From assembly GCA_963575745.1 (NCBI GenBank), contig CAUYUJ010000754.1, positions 45,769 through 109,768 of the forward strand: a stretch of DNA of 64,000 bases. The letters run 5' to 3'. Position 1 is the stretch's first letter. Every line of letters starts with the position of its first letter. Source of the stretch: Prorocentrum cordatum (taxonomy: Eukaryota > Sar > Dinophyceae > Prorocentrales > Prorocentraceae). A program made the position numbers and the translations under genes. Positions 12,325-23,351 of the stretch are shown here, piece by piece. The notes under the pieces are model-generated. The model did not search any database. It saw nothing but the letters and a program-made list of their open reading frames with translations, and was not told where the DNA came from.

Positions 12325-12670
12325 AATGATGGGCCGCCCCTCCTTCTACTAGCAGACTCGTGCCCCTCCTTTCCGAGGCCACTTCCCTCGTGCCCGCTCG
12401 AGGATGGTGCACTCCCGGTATGCCAGCTGATACCGCGTGCCCGCTTGAGGATGGTGCACTTCCCGCATGCCAGTTCATGCCTGAACCCTCATTCCATGCG
12501 CGCCCGCTCGAGTATTGTGCACTTCCCACATGGCAGCTAATGCCCGAACCCTTATTCAATCCGCGGCCGCTCGAGGATTGTGCACTTCCCGCACGCCTGC
12601 TAACTCACAGACCCCTCATCCCACGCGCACCCGCTCGAGGATCGCGCACCTCCCACATTCCCAGGCGCTG
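12325..12670 (+). repeat. 63-bp tandem repeat with CTCGAG core
   Basis: CCGCTCGAGGATTGTGCAC and variants start at about 12393, 12440, 12503, 12566 and 12630, so the spacing is 47, 63, 63 and 64 bases. Because 63 is a multiple of three the array gives an open plus-strand frame; no domain is recognised. Confidence 0.8.
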
Positions 12671-12744
12671 CTCCCAAGCGCTCCAGGGGCTCCCAAGCCA
12701 CGTGAATATGCATCCCGAGCCTACAAGACGGCCCGTTCAGGCAA

Positions 12745-13220
12745 CCAAGGACACCAAAATGGCCCAAGTTGCCTCGAAAGACGGCCCAAGGCGGCCCCAA
12801 GGCGGCCAAACAGTGATTCAAAACGGCCCAACGATGCCTCCAAGAGGGCCTAGAGTGGCCGCCACAAGAGGACCTCCACCAGGGTCGGAAGAAGCAGAAA
12901 TCATTGATCCCCTTGGATGCTTGAAGGACTTTCGCATTCTCGCCTTTTCGGGCTGCCGTCAGCCCAAGACGGCCCAAGAGACATCCGAGGCGGCCCCAAG
13001 ACGCCCCAAGAGGTCCCCCCCGTGGGACCGAAGACGGCATGAAAAGACCCATTGGACGACCCAAGATGGCGCCAAGAAGGCCCCACAAAGGTCCTTGACA
13101 CTTACCACACACTCTACAAACCCCCAGCACAGCCCAAGGCCCAAAGCCGGCGTAAGAGGGCCCCAGGACGGCCCAAGAGGGCCCCAAGGGACACCTAACA
13201 GCTGGATCACAGGAGGTCAA
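12745..13220 (+). repeat. CAAGA/GGCC phased repeat block with conserved core
   Basis: CAAGA-type units on a 10-11-base rhythm surround a non-repetitive core at about 12905-12975 (GAAGGACTTTCGCATTCTCG, then CCTTTTCGGGCTGCCGTC). That core recurs in other blocks near 42510, 42900 and 43455. Confidence 0.75.
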
Positions 13221-13244
13221 GAGAACCCCAAGATTTCCCAAACG

Positions 13245-13610
13245 AGTGTCAGCATCACCCATCATCTGCAACATCATCCTCATCGCCCCCATCAGCATCA
13301 GCAGCATCAGCATACTCGTCATCAGCACCACCAGCACTATCAGCAACAACATCATCATAAGAGCGTCATCGCCATCGTCGTCGCCATCGCCACCACCATC
13401 ATCACCATAATCACCGTCACCATCATCACCACCACCACCGACACCATCACCCGTCGTCGTCATCAGTATGATCCCCATTACCATCATCATCATCACCACC
13501 ATCACCATCATCACCATCATCACCACCATCACCATCACCACCACCATCAGCATCGCCACGATGATCACCAACATCAACATCATAATCGTCATCCGCTTTA
13601 ATCATCCTCA
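13245..13610. repeat. CAT/CAC/CAG microsatellite
   Basis: Interrupted triplets. Minus-strand Asp/Gly and Met frames continue into it but are repeat translations. Confidence 0.9.
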
Positions 13611-14890
13611 TCACGGCTCTCCAGAATCTGGATACGCGAAAAGTTACACGTGACGGCCCCGCCTGCCCGTCCTGAGATTCGTCCACCAGAATGCTGGGCT
13701 GGCGCGGTTGCGGGAATTGCCACGGGCAGCTGGATATATTGCGCAACATTTGTGGAACAAACGACGTACCGCAGTCCAAGTGTTTCAATAGATGTTGGGC
13801 ATCATCTGTGATGCAACCTATGTAACGCAATAAGTGTGATGCAATCTGTTCTGCGCGGCGCACTTGATCTAAGTCACCCTGGCGAACTGTAAATTGTCAA
13901 CTCCAGTGTTAGCGCAACCATCCCATTCACTGAACCGCACCTCAGTTTGCAAAACCCATGCGACGGCGATTACGATGGCTGTTTGGCGTTGGCTGGCACA
14001 TCACAGCGGCCGCGCTAGCACGCGCTGGCTCGCGCGCGGGAAGGCCAGCTAGTCTGGCGCGTCCGACGCGGCCATGGTGACGCTGACCGATAGGGACTTC
14101 CCAGCGCGTCTCGCAGGCAGCGAGGACGCGCGGGCATTTCAATGCGAGTCGGTGGCTCAAGCGGGCACGGTATCATGGGGACGTAGATCACGCCAGACAT
14201 GATGATGATATTAGCAATGCTGGTGACGATAACGACAGTGGCGACAACAAGGCCAATGACGGCGCCGATGCTGATCACGCCGATGACGATGATGGTGTCC
14301 ACGCGTCGGCAATGAAGGCTGTGGAATGATTTCGACATGCGCGCGCGGCCGGCGAGCGCGAGTGGCCCGCATGGTACTATTTGACAGGAGTCGTGCCCCC
14401 CCCCCAACCCGCGCGCGCAAGGGCGCTGGCATGACTTCAACACGCGCCCGCGAGAGGCCCGTTTGGTCGCAGCTGATAAAAGTCTAAATGCACAACAGCG
14501 CGCGCGCAGATTTAGCTGGAAACGTTTCGTTGCACACACGTGTGTCTTTTCATGTGTTCGAGACACTCGATGTTGAAATGCGCGCGAAACGCGCGACGAC
14601 GCGCGCGCATGCACTCCGCAATTTCTTCGGCAAGGGATTCTGCAAATGGGCGACTTGGCAAGCGGGGGCGCGCGCAGACTAATACTCGACGAAGATAAGT
14701 GGGGCGGATGCCAGCCTACTGGGGGTGGGTCAGAATCTCGCACAAATTGTACATCCCTTGGCGGGCGGATATCCCAAGGGGCGTAGATGAGAATTCGTTT
14801 GTAAAATGGAGCACATACGCGGCGCAGTTGACCACGCTGCACCTCGCGTGACCACATCTCACGCTCGTGCCAACATCCAAAACCCATAAG
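13611..14890. other. Unique DNA with weak gene signal
   Basis: A minus-strand frame of 290 codons (14887-14015) crosses this interval. Its composition changes abruptly along its length: basic, then an Ile/Val-rich part from the TCG/GAT-rich stretch at 14200-14300. I see no domain, start context or splice pattern that supports it. Confidence 0.4.
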
Positions 14891-14894
14891 GTCA

Positions 14895-15195
14895 CGACTG
14901 CAGTTGCAGCGTAGAGCCTGTCTGCAAAGTTCATCGAACGCGCTGGCACGCGGCCCCTCGTCGCGCGAGCAAAGTCAAACTTGCGGTGGACAGCGCGGAC
15001 AAGGTCGTCGCCGAACGACGATGAAGTACTTGGTAGAACTCAAGAAGCCGCGACTACAGTTGCAGCGTGGAGCTCTTTCGCTACTGTCATCGAGTCCACT
15101 GGCACGCGGACCCTCGTCGCGCGGCCATAGCCCAATCTCGCGGGAGACAGCGCGGGCGACGGCGTCGGCAAACGACGATGAGAATGATCAAGACG
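14895..15195 (+). repeat. Two-copy tandem repeat, 156-bp period
   Basis: CGACTGCAGTTGCAGCGT at 14895 recurs as CGACTACAGTTGCAGCGT at 15051. Later parts also match between copies (CTGGCACGCGG, then CCCTCGTCGCGCG, then AACGACGATGA). The copies have diverged clearly, so the duplication is old. Confidence 0.8.
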
Positions 15196-15550
15196 ACGCC
15201 GACGGCAACGATGACGATGACGGCGCCCCGCATGGAACGATTCGATAGGGATCATGCCTCTGGCAAGCGTGCGAAGTCTTTGGAATGAGCCCGACGTGCG
15301 CGCGCGAAGGCTTCCTTGGCCAAGAATGTTGGAAAAGTATCGGGTTCCCTGGGAATACGCAAAAGGGCACGGGAGGAAAATTTGTTTCGTGAAAATCCCT
15401 TGGGTTGTTGATGGAAATCGCTACCAAAACAAAGGTTTTGGAAGGTATTCGTCTTGCGCGCACGCATGTTGCCCACTTTATTTGATAGGGATTCGTACCA
15501 CAAACACATCTTAGATCAACGCATGCGCACCGCATGCTCAACTGCCCCCC
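15196..15550. other. Unique sequence without a recognisable gene
   Basis: Repeat-poor DNA. AATGAGCCCGACGTGCGCGC near 15285 resembles AATGATTTCGACATGCGCGC near 14322, so a diverged dispersed repeat may be present. Confidence 0.4.
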
Positions 15551-15558
15551 CCTGCCGC

Positions 15559-15715
<157 letters not shown>

Positions 15716-16115
15716 AGGCCCCCGAGAGCGCTCCGAACCCCTAGAAGCACACCTGAGGACCCTGACCCAAAACCCACACGCACGATGGCGGGACGGGCCG
15801 AGGGCCCTTCTATGTAAGGCCCCCGCCGAAATGAAAGGGGTCGGCGGATGTGGCGCAAGCTTGTAGACTTCTAACAAGCCCTCTGGCCCAGAATGGGCCC
15901 ACTGGGCCTTCGTGGAGCCCCTCAGGTTTCTCAGGCTCTCTCATGCACTCGCCTGCGGTTTCAGTCAGCCTGCAGCGTCGGGCTCACGAAGCCCGACGAT
16001 GCGGCGACGGGGCGGCGACGGCGGCGACATAGTCGCAAGACCGACGGCCAGGCCCAGCTCCTTAGACGACAACTGAGATCCCCTGAATGCAAGCACTGCT
16101 CAGGGAGTGTGTATG
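15716..16115. other. Unique sequence without a recognisable gene
   Basis: Mixed DNA, no supported coding frame. Confidence 0.45.
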
Positions 16116-16360
16116 CACATACTTGACATAGACACATACATGCATGCACACATACATACATGCATGCATGCATACATACGTACGTACATACATACCGACC
16201 GCCTGCCTGCCTGCCTGCCCGCCTGCCTGCCTGCATACCAACCCACCAACCAACCAACCAACCTACCTACCTACCTACTTACATACATACATTCATACCG
16301 ACCTGCCTACCTGCTTACCTACACACAAACACATATATATACATATTTATATTTATATAT

Positions 16361-16391
<31 letters not shown>

Positions 16392-16402
16392 TGAGAGAGA
16401 GA
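16116..16402. repeat. Mosaic tetranucleotide repeat
   Basis: CATA, CATG, GTAC, CTGC, CAAC, CTAC and GA tracts succeed each other as one-step variants of a tetranucleotide, ending in GA repeats at 16362-16400. Confidence 0.9.
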
Positions 16403-16429
16403 GTGAGCGCGATCCACCGCCGCCTTACT

Positions 16430-16695
16430 GTGGAAAATTCCCACCCTCTTCCTCCGGAACCCACGGGTCCCCCCCCTTCGAAAATCCCAACCGCATGCTG
16501 GACCCCCTCCCCTTCCCCCCTGCAACCCCCCCCCCTAACCCCTTCCCTCCCCCCCCTCCGGAAACCGTAGGGGGTCACTACCGGTTCGAACCCCCCCCAC
16601 CTCCAAAAAACCAAGGGGGGGTCACTACTGGTTCGATTCCCTCCCTCTAGAAAACCGGAGGGGAATCACTACCGGTTCGAACCCCCCCCCCACTC
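16430..16695 (+). repeat. Left inverted module: GGTCACTACCGGTTCGAACC units
   Basis: Three units contain GTCACTACCGGTTCGAACCC or a variant (about 16575, 16622 and 16666), separated by C-rich sequence with CCGGAAACCG or AAAACCGGAGGGG. The reverse-complement module lies at 17715-17905. Confidence 0.75.
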
Positions 16696-16734
16696 ACAGC
16701 CGGCAAACAACTCCTGGGTCCCCACCGCCGTCCG

Positions 16735-17690
16735 CACCACATACTCCACTGCTGTCCCCAGCACCACTGTCCCCAGCACCACTGTCCCCACTGTTCCCAC
16801 CACCGTTCCCACTGTCCCGTTTTCCCACCACTGTCCCACTGTCCCCACTGCCCCCACCACTGTTCCCACCACGGTCCCACTCTCCCCACTTTCCCCACGG
16901 TCCCCACCACTGTCCCACAGTCCCCAGTCCCCAGTCCCACTGTCCCACTGACCGCACCGCTGTCCAACTGAGCTGTCCCACTGTTCCCACCACTGCCCCC
17001 ACTGTCCCCACCACTGTCCCCACTGTACCTCTGTCCCATTGTCCCACCACCGTCCTCGCCACCGCCCTCACCAGTCCCCACCACCACTGTCACCACCACT
17101 GTCCCACTGTCCCCACCACATTCCCACTGTCCCCACACCACTGTCCCCACCAACACAGTCCCCACCACTGTCCCACAGTCCCCACCAGTGTCCCACTGCC
17201 CCCACTGTTCCCACCACTGTTCCCGCTGTTCCCACCAGTGCCCCAATCAGTGTCTCACTGTCCCCACTCTCCCCACCATTGTCCCACCACGGTCCCACTC
17301 TCCCCACTTTCCCCACGGTCAACCACCACTGTCCCACTGTCCCCACTGTTCCCACCACTGTCCCACTGTCCCCACTGTCCCCGCCGCTGTCCCACTGTGC
17401 TGTCCCACTGTCCCCACTGTCCCCACCACTGTCCCTGTCCCCACCACTCTCCCCACTGTATTACTGTCCACCACCGTCCTCGCCGCCGCCTTCACCACTG
17501 TCCCCACCACTACGGTCCCCACCACTGTCCCACTGTCCCCACCACTGTCCCTCTGTCTCCTCACCACTTTCCCCACCGCGACCGTCCCCACCACTGTCCG
17601 CACCACTGTCCCACTGTCCCCACACCACTGTCCCCACCACCACCTGCCCCACCACTGTCCCAGTATCCCCACCACTGTCCAACTGTCCCG
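16735..17690 (+). repeat. CCACTGTCCC minisatellite
   Basis: About 0.95 kb of CACTGTCCC and CACCACTGTCCC units. All spacings are near multiples of three, so Pro/Ser/Thr and Val/Gly/Trp frames of up to 260 codons appear; they show no domain and are not called. Confidence 0.93.
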
Positions 17691-17714
17691 AAGAGCGGGA
17701 ATCGTTTGCTGGCG

Positions 17715-17905
17715 GCGAAGGGGGGGGAGGGGGGTTCGAGCCGGAAATGACCCCCCAGGTTTTCGAGGGTGGGGGGGGGGCTCGAACCTGTAATGACCTC
17801 CCCCCCTTGTCATGATGGACGGGGGGGGGGTCGAACCGGTAGTGACCCCCCTGGTCTTCGAGGGGGGGGGGGCGGGTTGGGGACCCCCAGTGACCCCCCC
17901 CAGGT
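17715..17905 (-). repeat. Right inverted module with G runs
   Basis: Four units of the type GTAGTGACCCCCCTGG with TTCGAGGGGGGGGG, inverted relative to 16430-16695. With the left module this encloses the minisatellite in a 1.47-kb inverted structure. Confidence 0.7.
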
Positions 17906-17935
17906 TTCCCGCCAGCAGCGGTAGAACACGCTCAT

Positions 17936-18467
17936 CCGTGTATATATATATATATATATACGCACAGATGCGCAAATATACATGCATGCAGATGAGTGTA
18001 TGTATGAACTGCACATATACCAAAATATGCATATGTCGATGCGGCAAGGTGTACGCATTGTCTACGTGCATGCACACCTGCATATAATATATAGATATAT
18101 ATATATATACACACGTATACATACACATATAGCATACGCATGGAAATTCATATGCACAACATATGTCTATAAAACAAGCACATGTACGTACGTGTGCATG
18201 TACGGACGCATACCATTATATTTATATATATATATACATATGTGTGTGTATGTATCACCGTGTGGGCGTGGCTGTATGTATGCGGGCATATACTTACATT
18301 GGCATAAGTGTTTTTGCATACATACGTCACCTCCTTTCGTCCTTCCGTCCCTCCCTCACTCTCTCTCTCTCTCTCTTTCTCTGTTTGTCTTGTTGTGTTC
18401 TCTCGCTATAATTATAAAATATATCATATATGTGAGGAGATATATATATATATATTAGATATATATT

Positions 18468-18504
<37 letters not shown>

Positions 18505-18535
18505 CATACATACATACATACATACATACATACAT

Positions 18536-18618
<83 letters not shown>

Positions 18619-18640
18619 TACATACAGACATACAAATAAC
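17936..18640. repeat. TA, CT, ACAT and ACAG compound microsatellite
   Basis: TA tracts (17940-17960, 18440-18495), CT (18358-18385), ACAT (18496-18536) and a pure ACAG tract (18537-18617). The mixture mirrors that at 7368-7632. Confidence 0.93.
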
Positions 18641-18769
18641 TATCCATGTGCTGTTTTTCTTTATGTTACGTGCCCCCTACCCCTCTCGTCGTACATCTGT
18701 TTCCCTCTTTCGCGTTCCCCCAATGTGGCCTGACTGATTGGCCGCCTCCCTCCTGGGAAACAGTTGGCC

Positions 18770-18897
18770 CGGCGGTCCTTCGTCGGGGCGCCGCTGCCGC
18801 TCGCCAGCGGCACCAACGTCCAGTGGCCGTCCGCGCCCGGGGGGCTCAGCGCGTCGCAGCCGCGCGCGCCGCAGATGACGGCGCTCATAACGCCGTC
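18770..18897 (-). CDS. Candidate internal exon, function unknown
   Basis: On the minus strand a pyrimidine-rich tract ends in CCCCCCCCAG followed by GACGGCGTTATGAGCGCC. The frame then reads GVMSAVICGARGCDAL, followed by GADGHWTLVPLASGSG, with almost all codons ending in G or C. AG followed by G is the usual dinoflagellate acceptor context. The downstream end is not clear. No family is recognised, and the plus strand is also open, so confidence is limited. Confidence 0.35.
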
Positions 18898-18977
18898 CTG
18901 GGGGGGGCGAAGAGTGGGAGTCCGGGGTCGGAAGTATTCGTCGGTTCTCGGCGGTCTCTCCAGTCTCTGGATATTTT

Positions 18978-19110
18978 CCAACAGTTGTGCTTCGCCGAAG
19001 GCGATCCAGGGATGCCGTGATCATTATGAACGGCCGCGAGAGAGAGCCAAGCAACAACATCGGCTACCGAACGCCATGGACGTCTCCACTCCGTTGGGGG
19101 TGGGCGGAAT
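18978..19110 (+). pseudogene. Decayed copy of the QLRLAE dispersed coding module
   Basis: CAACAGTTGTGCTTCGCCGA translates as QQLCFAE, then PGMP, then in-frame stops before TAARES. It aligns with QLRLAESTPGVP at about 44775 and QLRLVESFPGVP at about 48105 (minus strand). Two in-frame stops mark it as non-coding now. The family is not identified. Confidence 0.5.
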
Positions 19111-19389
19111 GGCGTGAGCCACTAGGAAATAAAAAGGTGGTTAGCGAATCCACGTCCGGAAGGATGATGCTGAGAAGCAGAAGTTTTCGGCGAACGCCTT
19201 GATGCAACGTGGCCAAAGTAGCGAATATTCTATAATTGAGACGCACACAGTTCTGTTTTACATTACTCTGAACCCCCCTTATCCCCCCTGGAGTCGCGCC
19301 ACATCGGCAGACCAACTTGAAGACTCCAATTCTGGGTCAAAGTTGCACTAAGACGCATGGAACATCAAATGCATCGGCCTTCGGGGCCT

Positions 19390-19890
19390 CCTGGGGTTCC
19401 ATGAAGGCATCAAAACGACTCAAGATGGCCCGACGGCGGCCCACGATGGCCCAAAAAACATCAAGACGGCCACAGGGGGGCCCAAAGGGCAATTCCATAA
19501 GCGGCAAACATGGATATTCCATCAGTTGTTGACTGATTGTCGAATTCTCGCCTTTTTCAACAGTCGGGGGTCCATGACGGCCCCTGCGCCCTCCAAGCTG
19601 GCCCCAAAACGGCCCAGAGGCCCCCAGGGGAGCTCCGAGACGGCCCACAAGGGCCAGAAGATGATCCATAGAAACCCCTTGAAAAGTCTAAGAGGCCCGC
19701 CCCATGAGGACCTAGGAAAACCAAAGAGAATCTCAAGGCTGTCTCGAGAGACTCCGCACACGGCCCCCGCTGGGGCTTGTCGGCGCAATTACGCCCGAAA
19801 GCATCCCGAAAGGCCCCAGACACGGCCCAAGAGGATCTCGAGAGGCCCCTACGAGCCCCAAAACAAGCCCCGAAGAAGCCTCCAAAGCGG
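19390..19890 (+). repeat. CAAGA/GGCC phased repeat block
   Basis: Diverged units (CAAGATGGCC, CCAAGCTGGCC and similar) around a core at 19525-19565 (GTCGAATTCTCGCC, then TTTTTCAACAGTC) related to the cores of other blocks. Confidence 0.65.
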
Positions 19891-19899
19891 AAGAACGAC

Positions 19900-20433
19900 A
19901 CGACAGACCCGCGCGGCAAACGAGCCACGCGCGCCAAATAACGCCCACGCCCACGCTCCCAATGCTGTCTTTTTTTCACACAGCGACGACTGCGAGTCTG
20001 TCGCGCCAAGGGGGTTGGCGAGCAGGGCGCGGCAAGCCAGCTTCGCCACGGCGATCGCCATTATGGCGTGCGCTCTGACCTATGGCAAGCAGGGCACTGC
20101 AAGCCTGTTTCGTCACGCTGGGAAATTGCCACGGCGCGTCGCAGAAGCATTGCACCGCGCCGCGCGCACTGTAGCAACCTCTGCCCCTGCACGGCGCGCA
20201 GGTCCACTCTGGCCATTTCCAGATTTTGCATCGGGACGCTCCCGGCCGCGGGCCAAGCTACATGTCGAACGCGGCGGACTTTTGCGACAACCACACAACA
20301 AACCGAAGGCGCGCGTCAAACGCGCCAGGCTTTGCCGCGAGTCCTCCCCCTGCACGGGGGCAGCATTTTCTCGTCCGGACACTCTGCGCAAGCGGCATCT
20401 TTGACGCCCTTGTGCATCTTATAAGAAGTTGCA
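19900..20433. other. Repeat-poor DNA, no firm gene
   Basis: Several overlapping frames on both strands, none with a domain. It continues the gene-like minus-strand region above it and may hold introns or further exons. Confidence 0.35.
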
Positions 20434-20838
20434 TCAAACTGCCCCGCAGGCGCCCTGCATACGCGTACGACATTTGAAAACGCAGGCCCCCGACCAAACG
20501 GCGAAACACTGCCTCTGGGGGGCGCGCGCGACGCGAGCGACGAGTCCCATGGCCGCTCTTCCTTCGAAATCGTTCACCTCGCTGCGTCTGGATTTTTTCT
20601 TTCGCACGGGCTCCTTGCATCGACTGCAGACGAGCACGCCCTTCTCTTTCGAGCAAACTGGCGCTGCAGCTGCGGCAGCTGCGCCCGAAGCAGAGGCCCG
20701 CTTCTGCGGGCAGGACCCCACTGCCAAGCACCGCCATGGCGTGCTCCGCGGGGCCACTGGTCCTCGCGCCACTGCCCGGAAAGATCCCCGCTCTCTTCCC
20801 CGGCGGCAGCCGCCGCACTGGAACGCGGGGCCCACCAA
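20434..20838 (-). CDS. Candidate small basic Cys-containing protein segment
   Basis: A 134-codon minus-strand frame contains CSKEKGVLVCSRCKEP followed by VRKKKSRRSEVNDFEG, with paired Cys residues and a basic stretch, after an Ala run. It is not repeat-driven. It lies just downstream of the candidate coding region at 20896-21495 on the same strand. Other frames, including a 186-codon minus-strand one, overlap. The family is unknown and it may be untranslated. Confidence 0.3.
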   Translation of the reverse strand: MVGPAFQCGGCRRGRERGSFRAVARGPVAPRSTPWRCLAVGSCPQKRASASGAAAAAAAPVCSKEKGVLVCSRCKEPVRKKKSRRSEVNDFEGRAAMGLVARVARAPQRQCFAVWSGACVFKCRTRMQGACGAV

Positions 20839-20895
20839 CTGTTTGTACGACTTGGATGCTGCTTTGCTCTCTGACTCGGCCTAAACGGTTTCTGC

Positions 20896-21495
20896 CTATT
20901 CTGTCGCCCTCTCCCTAGCTGCGCGGGAGCGCAGACGCCACGGGTCAGTCTGATGCCCCTGGCGAAAGAGCATTGGCGAAAAAGGCTGCGCGATGATCAA
21001 GTCGCCAGCTCGCCTCGCCCGGCTGATGGGCACGTAGCCCGCGGTCCATAGATGCAAGGGGCGTCGTTCGGCCCCACTCCGCACGCCCTGGCGCGCGCCG
21101 CCGCCTGCGGGCCACGCGCAGAATCGCGCCGTCGACCCGAAGGTCAATCTGGCACGCCTCGCGTTGGACGGGCCGGCGCGCCGCGCCTCCTCCTCCCGGA
21201 GTCGCGCGGGCGCGGAAGCTTTACCTTCCGCGAAGCCTCCGTGGAAATGGCACACGTGCTCCGCGCTTCTCTCGCCCTCGCGACGGCTCTTGTTCCTCTC
21301 TGCCGTCCGCGCCGCCTCGCCGTGTTTCCTGCCCTGCTGCTCGAGCACGCCCTCAAGGACCTTGGCGCTGCGTTGTGCCAGCCCCAGACCCTCCTCTGAT
21401 GCAGCTGCTGATGCTGCTGATGCTGCTGCTGCTGCTGTTGCTGCTGCTGCCGTCAGATCTGACGCCCTCGCCGGAAGCGGCGCCTGCGCCAGGCG
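20896..21495 (-). CDS. Candidate Ala-rich, Arg/Glu-rich coding exon, ends in a stop
   Basis: From about 21495 the frame reads LAQAPLPARASDL, then a GCA-encoded Ala run, then SEEGLGLAQRSAKVLEGVLE, QQGRKHGEAARTAERNKSRR and a mixed C-terminal part, ending at a TAG at 20896. The Glu/Arg/Lys pattern could form a helix. GC-rich third positions and a charged, domain-length sequence make this one of the better coding candidates. An in-frame TAG lies just upstream, so an exon start near 21495 or an internal ATG (for example 21348) must be used. No family is recognised. Confidence 0.4.
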   Translation of the reverse strand, partial: RLAQAPLPARASDLTAAAATAAAAASAASAAASEEGLGLAQRSAKVLEGVLEQQGRKHGEAARTAERNKSRREGERSAEHVCHFHGGFAEGKASAPARLREEEARRAGPSNARRARLTFGSTARFCAWPAGGGARQGVRSGAERRPLHLWTAGYVPISRARRAGDLIIAQPFSPMLFRQGHQTDPWRLRSRAARERATE

Positions 21496-21829
21496 CTACC
21501 GCCCGCTCCTGCGGCGGCCAATTCGATCCGTCGGCGGGCATGCACTCGCCGCCCACATGATGAAAGAGCCAGGGGCCCGTGTGGAAAGAAAATCAATCGC
21601 GTGAGCTGTGGAAAACCGTTTTCCACAGATCGTGGAGCCGAAGCTGCGCGTGATCGATTTCCCACCCCTGCTGATGGAACCATCCTTTCGTGGCATTACG
21701 TCGTGAAACTGCTGAATCTGCCGGGTCAGCGGAGTTACCGGCGTAGTTGTAAAAATCCACGCGCTTCGAACAAAATTGGTCTACTGGTCCTGCCACTGAC
21801 AATCGCAATCACAACCTTACCCATCATAA

Positions 21830-22365
21830 GGCCTTTTGGGCCTCTTGAGGTCCAAGAGGGCCTGAAAACGGCTCAAGATGGACTCCAGAAGGCCCCAGAA
21901 CGGCTTAAGACAGCCCCACGAAAGCCCAAGAGGCCCCCTAGGCCCTAGACGCTCAAAAAGGGGGCCCCAAAAAGCTGTTCCGGAGACCAAAAAACATTGA
22001 TTGTCCTGTGTTTTGAAATATGTCCGCGTTCTCAACTTTTTCGACTCTCGGGGGCCCATGACGGACGGCCCAAGCAGCCTCCAAGATGGCCCCGACACGG
22101 CCCCAGAGGCCCCCAAGAGAGCCCCAGGATGGCACTAGAGGGCCCCAAGATGCCCCAAAGAGGCCCCCAAAACAGCTCAAGATGCCCCCAAAACGACCGC
22201 CGAAGGGGCCAGACGGCGCAAGAGCGCCCCAAGACGGCCCACGAGGCCCCCAAAAGGCTCCAGGAGGCCCCAAAGAAGCCCCCAAGAAGCCTCCAAGGGC
22301 TCCCAACAAGCCTCCAAGAGGACGCAAAAGAAGCCCCCAAACGGCCCCAAGAAAACCACCAAGAC
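21830..22365 (+). repeat. CAAGA/GGCC phased repeat block
   Basis: Measured unit lengths from about 22083 onward are 11, 11, 10, 11, 21, 10, 12, 10 and 11 bases (CAAGATGGCCC, CAAGATGCCCC and similar). A core at 21990-22060 (GTTTTGAAATATGTCCGCG, then TTCTCAACTTTTTCGACTC) is related to other block cores. Open frames are by-products. Confidence 0.8.
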
Positions 22366-22787
22366 ACCCGCGGAATTGCAGACGAATGGCGCACTGTTGC
22401 TATGCTCATCGGAATTTGAACTTGGCCTTGCCTAATGCTGTCACGCGGTGAATGCCCATTGCCCTCGTGGACATTCGTACACTCGTCCCTGCGCTGAACC
22501 AGGGAGGGGCGCATCCGCCCCCCGTGGCACTGGCAGCGCCCAAGGGCGGGCAGAACGACGCGGCAGAACTTCGCGACAGAAGAGCAAGGCAAACCACCCA
22601 ACGCCCAGTTGTTACGTGCTCCAGACGTGCAACTCGCGAAGCAAGAGGAATCGAGAAGAAAGCATACCATCATAAACCTTCACTTTTGACTGTGTGCATG
22701 GATCGGCGGGTTCTGTCCATGCCCTTTTTCCGTCTTCGGATGCATACGGTCTCGCCGATCCACGTGAGAGCAGCAGAGCACACTCAC

Positions 22788-22886
22788 GGGTGCGCCCGCG
22801 GAAGGTGCCGCGGTCCTTCACGAGGCTCAGACCGCTCGACACGGCGCCGGTGGACTCGTTCTGCCCGATGGCCTTGCCGGCAGATG
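22788..22886 (-). CDS. Candidate 99-nt internal exon with canonical splice sites
   Basis: On the minus strand a pyrimidine-containing tract ends in CTTCTGCAAAG at the exon start (22886), and the exon ends before GTGAGTGTGC, a near-consensus donor. The enclosed frame reads SAGKAIGQNESTGAV, then SSGLSLVKDRGTFRGRT. The exon begins with two and ends with one base of split codons, so it is phase-symmetric. No family recognised. A real gene would need partner exons, none of which I can join with confidence. Confidence 0.45.
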
Positions 22887-22969
22887 CTTTGCAGAAGACT
22901 CGCCAGGGTGGGAGGGCGGTGGGTATCAGGTGCGCTGTAAGAGCGGGTGGCGGTATGAGAGGGGTGGGG

Positions 22970-23130
22970 GCGCATCGTGGCCCGAGGCGTGTGCACGGAC
23001 GATTGTGGTCCAGAGGGCGTGCCGAAAGAAGACGGGGGGGGGCACGATGCCTGGGAGATTCAAGGCCCCAGCCATGGTATCGACACCCGCCTGGTAATCA
23101 CCCCCCTCTTGGACGCCCCGAAGGTAGTGA
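22970..23130 (-). pseudogene. Dispersed coding-like module (VDTMAGALNL type)
   Basis: The minus-strand frame reads GVDTMAGALNLPGIVP, then FFRHALWTTIVRAHASGHDA. The same order occurs at 47785-48000 (LDSMAVAVKPP, then FFRHVPWPWPPLVRAHAS) and partly at 43740-43830 (VDVMVGAALRPS). Conservation at protein level suggests a decayed coding repeat, perhaps a piece of an unknown transposon gene. Foldback copy B begins 49 bases beyond it. Confidence 0.5.
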
Positions 23131-23351
23131 GGGCAAGGATGGTGGGGAAGGACGGATAAACAGACGGAGCAGCAGCAGGAGCGCGTTTCTTTATCATCGG
23201 TGATGACGGGCGTCATGGGGGGGGGCACCAGCCGCGCCCGCGCGCACGACGACGATGAGCGACGAGCGACAAGCGACAAGCGACGATCGACGACGACGAC
23301 GACGACGACGACGACAACGACGACGCGAGCAGCATGTGGGTGGCGATCTGC

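Noticed and set aside
14015-14887. A 290-codon minus-strand protein with an Ile/Val-rich membrane-like segment
   Set aside because: The hydrophobic segment is encoded by a GAT/GAC-rich repeat-like patch, and the rest shows no conserved or domain-like sequence.
16575-16690. GGTTCGAACC resembling a tRNA T-loop or polymerase III B box
   Set aside because: No acceptor stem, D-arm or anticodon arm can be formed; the motif is part of tandem G-run/C-run units.
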